Source: Arthrobacter bambusae (GTDB lineage: Bacteria; Actinomycetota; Actinomycetes; Actinomycetales; Micrococcaceae). Taken from it: a stretch of DNA of 64,000 nucleotides. The notes under the pieces were generated by a model, which saw only the letters and a program-made list of their open reading frames with translations, was not told the origin of the DNA and made no database searches. How positions within the stretch are numbered: the first letter of the stretch is position 1; each line of letters opens with the position of its first letter. This document shows, piece by piece, positions 62,922 through 64,000 of this stretch. A program made the position numbers and the translations under genes. The stretch lies in contig NZ_JAUSSZ010000005.1 of the NCBI RefSeq assembly GCF_030812595.1, positions 186,001 to 250,000 on the forward strand, in the 5' to 3' direction.

Positions 62922-62927
62922 TAGGCT
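62922..62927 (+). promoter_or_regulatory. Putative -10 hexamer upstream of purU
   Basis: TAGGCT ends 7 nt before the GTG at 62935, with no ribosome binding site. Confidence 0.4.
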
Positions 62928-62934
62928 TGATCGT

Positions 62935-63795
62935 GTGACTGACTCCACCCTGCCTACGTCTTTTGTTGTGACCCTGTCTTGCCCGGACCGGCCTGGAATT
63001 GTGTACGCCGTTGCGGGCGCCTTGTTGGAGGCCGGCTGCAATATCGCCGATTCCCAGCAATACGGCAGCCCCAGCACGGGAAACTTCTTCATGCGGGTGG
63101 AAGCCACGACGAGCTCGACCCAGGCGGAGCTTTCTTCGGCGCTGGCGCCGGTGGCCGAAGAATTCGGCATGAAGTGGCAGATCAATCCGGTGGGCCAAAA
63201 GGTCCGGACCCTGATCCTGGGTTCGAAGGACGCACACTGCCTCAACGATCTGCTCTTCCAGCAGCGCTCCGGAACCCTCCCCATCGAGGTTCCGGCCATC
63301 GTCTCCAACCACCGCGACCTCGAAAGCCTGGCGGAGTTCTATGGGATCCCCTTCCACCACATCCCGGTCACTCCCGACACCAAGCCACAGGCCGAGGCCA
63401 AGCTGCTCGAACTCATCCACGAGCACGGCATCGAACTGACCGTCCTTGCGCGTTACATGCAGGTCCTCTCCAACGAGCTCTGCACCGAGCTCAACGGCAA
63501 GGCCATCAACATCCATCACTCCTTCCTGCCGTCCTTCAAGGGCGCCAAGCCCTACCACCAGGCGCATGCGCGGGGCGTGAAGATCATCGGAGCCACCGCC
63601 CACTACGTCACGGCGGACCTCGACGAGGGCCCGATCATCGAGCAGGAAGTCATCCGGGTGGACCACGCCCGCACAGCCGAGCAATTCGTGCAGATGGGCC
63701 GCGATGTCGAGGGCCGCACGCTGGCCCAGGCCGTGCAGTGGCATGCCGAGCACCGCGTCCTGCTCGATGGCACCCGGACCGTAGTGTTCAACTAG
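62935..63795 (+). CDS. purU: Formyltetrahydrofolate deformylase
   Basis: 286 residues. An N-terminal ACT domain (about 8-85, VVTLSCPDRPGIVYAVAGALLEAGCNI) and a C-terminal formyltransferase-like domain. The catalytic stretch is INIHHSFLPSFKGAKPYHQAHARGVKIIGATAHYV, with the Asn-His and the later DLDEGPI Asp. It hydrolyses 10-formyl-THF to THF and formate, balancing the folate pool with GlyA and FolD. The GTG at 62935 is chosen; the region between it and the glyA leader is short. Confidence 0.93.
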   Translation: MTDSTLPTSFVVTLSCPDRPGIVYAVAGALLEAGCNIADSQQYGSPSTGNFFMRVEATTSSTQAELSSALAPVAEEFGMKWQINPVGQKVRTLILGSKDAHCLNDLLFQQRSGTLPIEVPAIVSNHRDLESLAEFYGIPFHHIPVTPDTKPQAEAKLLELIHEHGIELTVLARYMQVLSNELCTELNGKAINIHHSFLPSFKGAKPYHQAHARGVKIIGATAHYVTADLDEGPIIEQEVIRVDHARTAEQFVQMGRDVEGRTLAQAVQWHAEHRVLLDGTRTVVFN

Positions 63796-63804
63796 GCTCC
63801 GTTC

Positions 63805-63810
63805 TAGGCT
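63805..63810 (+). promoter_or_regulatory. Putative -10 hexamer of a leaderless promoter (methyltransferase gene)
   Basis: TAGGCT ends 6 nt before the ATG at 63817. Confidence 0.5.
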
Positions 63811-63816
63811 GGGTCC

Positions 63817-64000
63817 ATGGAGGGCATTCCCATGACCTCGCATCGGATCGACTGCCGTGATTGGTTCATCCGCCTGCTCAAGGCGGAGCACCGCCATTCG
63901 CTGTTCGAACTGGGCTGCGGCACAGGAATCGAAGGCCGGGAGTTCGTCAGGGCGGGCCTGCATTACACGGGCGTGGACCTTTCCGAGGAAAGCATCCACC
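63817..64000 (+). CDS. Class I SAM-dependent methyltransferase (3' end outside window)
   Basis: The first 61 codons are visible. The SAM-binding motif I is FELGCGTGIEGREF at about 31-44, and motif II acidic residue lies in YTGVDLSEESI. This is a class I methyltransferase of the small-molecule type. The substrate is unknown. It starts 22 bp after purU. TAGGCT lies 6 nt before the ATG, so it may have its own leaderless promoter. Confidence 0.8.
   Translation, partial: MEGIPMTSHRIDCRDWFIRLLKAEHRHSLFELGCGTGIEGREFVRAGLHYTGVDLSEESIH

Noticed and set aside
62709..62934. Glycine riboswitch upstream of glyA
   Set aside because: The tandem glycine aptamer pattern is not seen; the conserved blocks fit the ZTP class instead.

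Overview
This window is a high-GC chromosomal segment from an actinobacterium, most likely a member of the Micrococcaceae close to Arthrobacter, Paenarthrobacter or Pseudarthrobacter. The assignment is by inference. It rests on GC-rich coding sequence, frequent GTG starts, a mycothiol S-conjugate amidase, actinobacterial families such as DUF4307, DUF501 and mycosin-like proteases, an actinobacterial sdhCDAB operon, and two gene clusters whose order I recall from Mycobacterium tuberculosis. Those are greA-DUF4307-mca-small membrane protein-DUF255-hemolysin III-short-chain Z-prenyl transferase (Rv1080c to Rv1086), and mazG/eno-divIC-DUF501-ppx (Rv1021 to Rv1026). I see no phage, insertion sequence, plasmid gene or CRISPR array.

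Layout. 1-1370: the end of an unrecognised gene, a GNAT acetyltransferase and a repeat array. 1.4-9.5 kb: PIN-PhoH protein, Z-prenyl transferase, hemolysin III, DUF255 protein, Mca, DUF4307 and GreA. 9.5-16.8 kb: threonine deaminase, an AI-2E-type permease, and a Leloir galactose cluster (aldose epimerase divergent from galTK), then a thiolase. 16.8-22.9 kb: a Bax-inhibitor-1 protein and a complete branched-chain amino acid ABC importer (livK-HMGF). 23.2 kb: an unusual UAA-anticodon tRNA. 23.4-28.8 kb: type II NADH dehydrogenase, a subtilisin-like protease, Ppx/GppA, DUF501 and DivIC. 28.9-33.8 kb: enolase, MazG, adenosine deaminase and two DedA proteins. 33.9-41.3 kb: a tightly coupled nucleoside uptake and salvage operon (BMP lipoprotein, ABC ATPase, two permeases, cdd, deoA). 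41.6-43.5 kb: an OhrR/Ohr peroxide module with its probable operator. 43.5-43.9 kb: a 32-bp-periodic inverted repeat array. 43.9-46.3 kb: M20 amidohydrolase and a mannose-1-phosphate guanylyltransferase. 46.5-50.2 kb: sdhCDAB. 50.2-58.5 kb: hydrolase, YihY, 2H phosphoesterase, trpS, exonuclease III, a membrane protein, a drug/polysaccharide-type ABC exporter and a SHOCT protein. 58.6-60.4 kb: a two-component system. 60.5-63.8 kb: one-carbon genes folD-glyA behind a ZTP riboswitch, with purU divergent. The window ends inside a SAM-dependent methyltransferase.

Three non-coding signals stand out. First, short direct-repeat arrays with a 12-bp core, GTGA(C/G)CG(A/G)GCGT, recur every 32 bp at 940-1292 and 43528-43908. 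In the second place they are arranged as two inverted blocks around a palindrome, and I do not recognise the family. Second, at least 13 genes have a TANNNT hexamer exactly 6 nt before the start codon and no clear ribosome binding site, which indicates widespread leaderless transcription. Third, a convincing ZTP riboswitch precedes glyA-folD. All calls come from reading the sequence; no database search was run.
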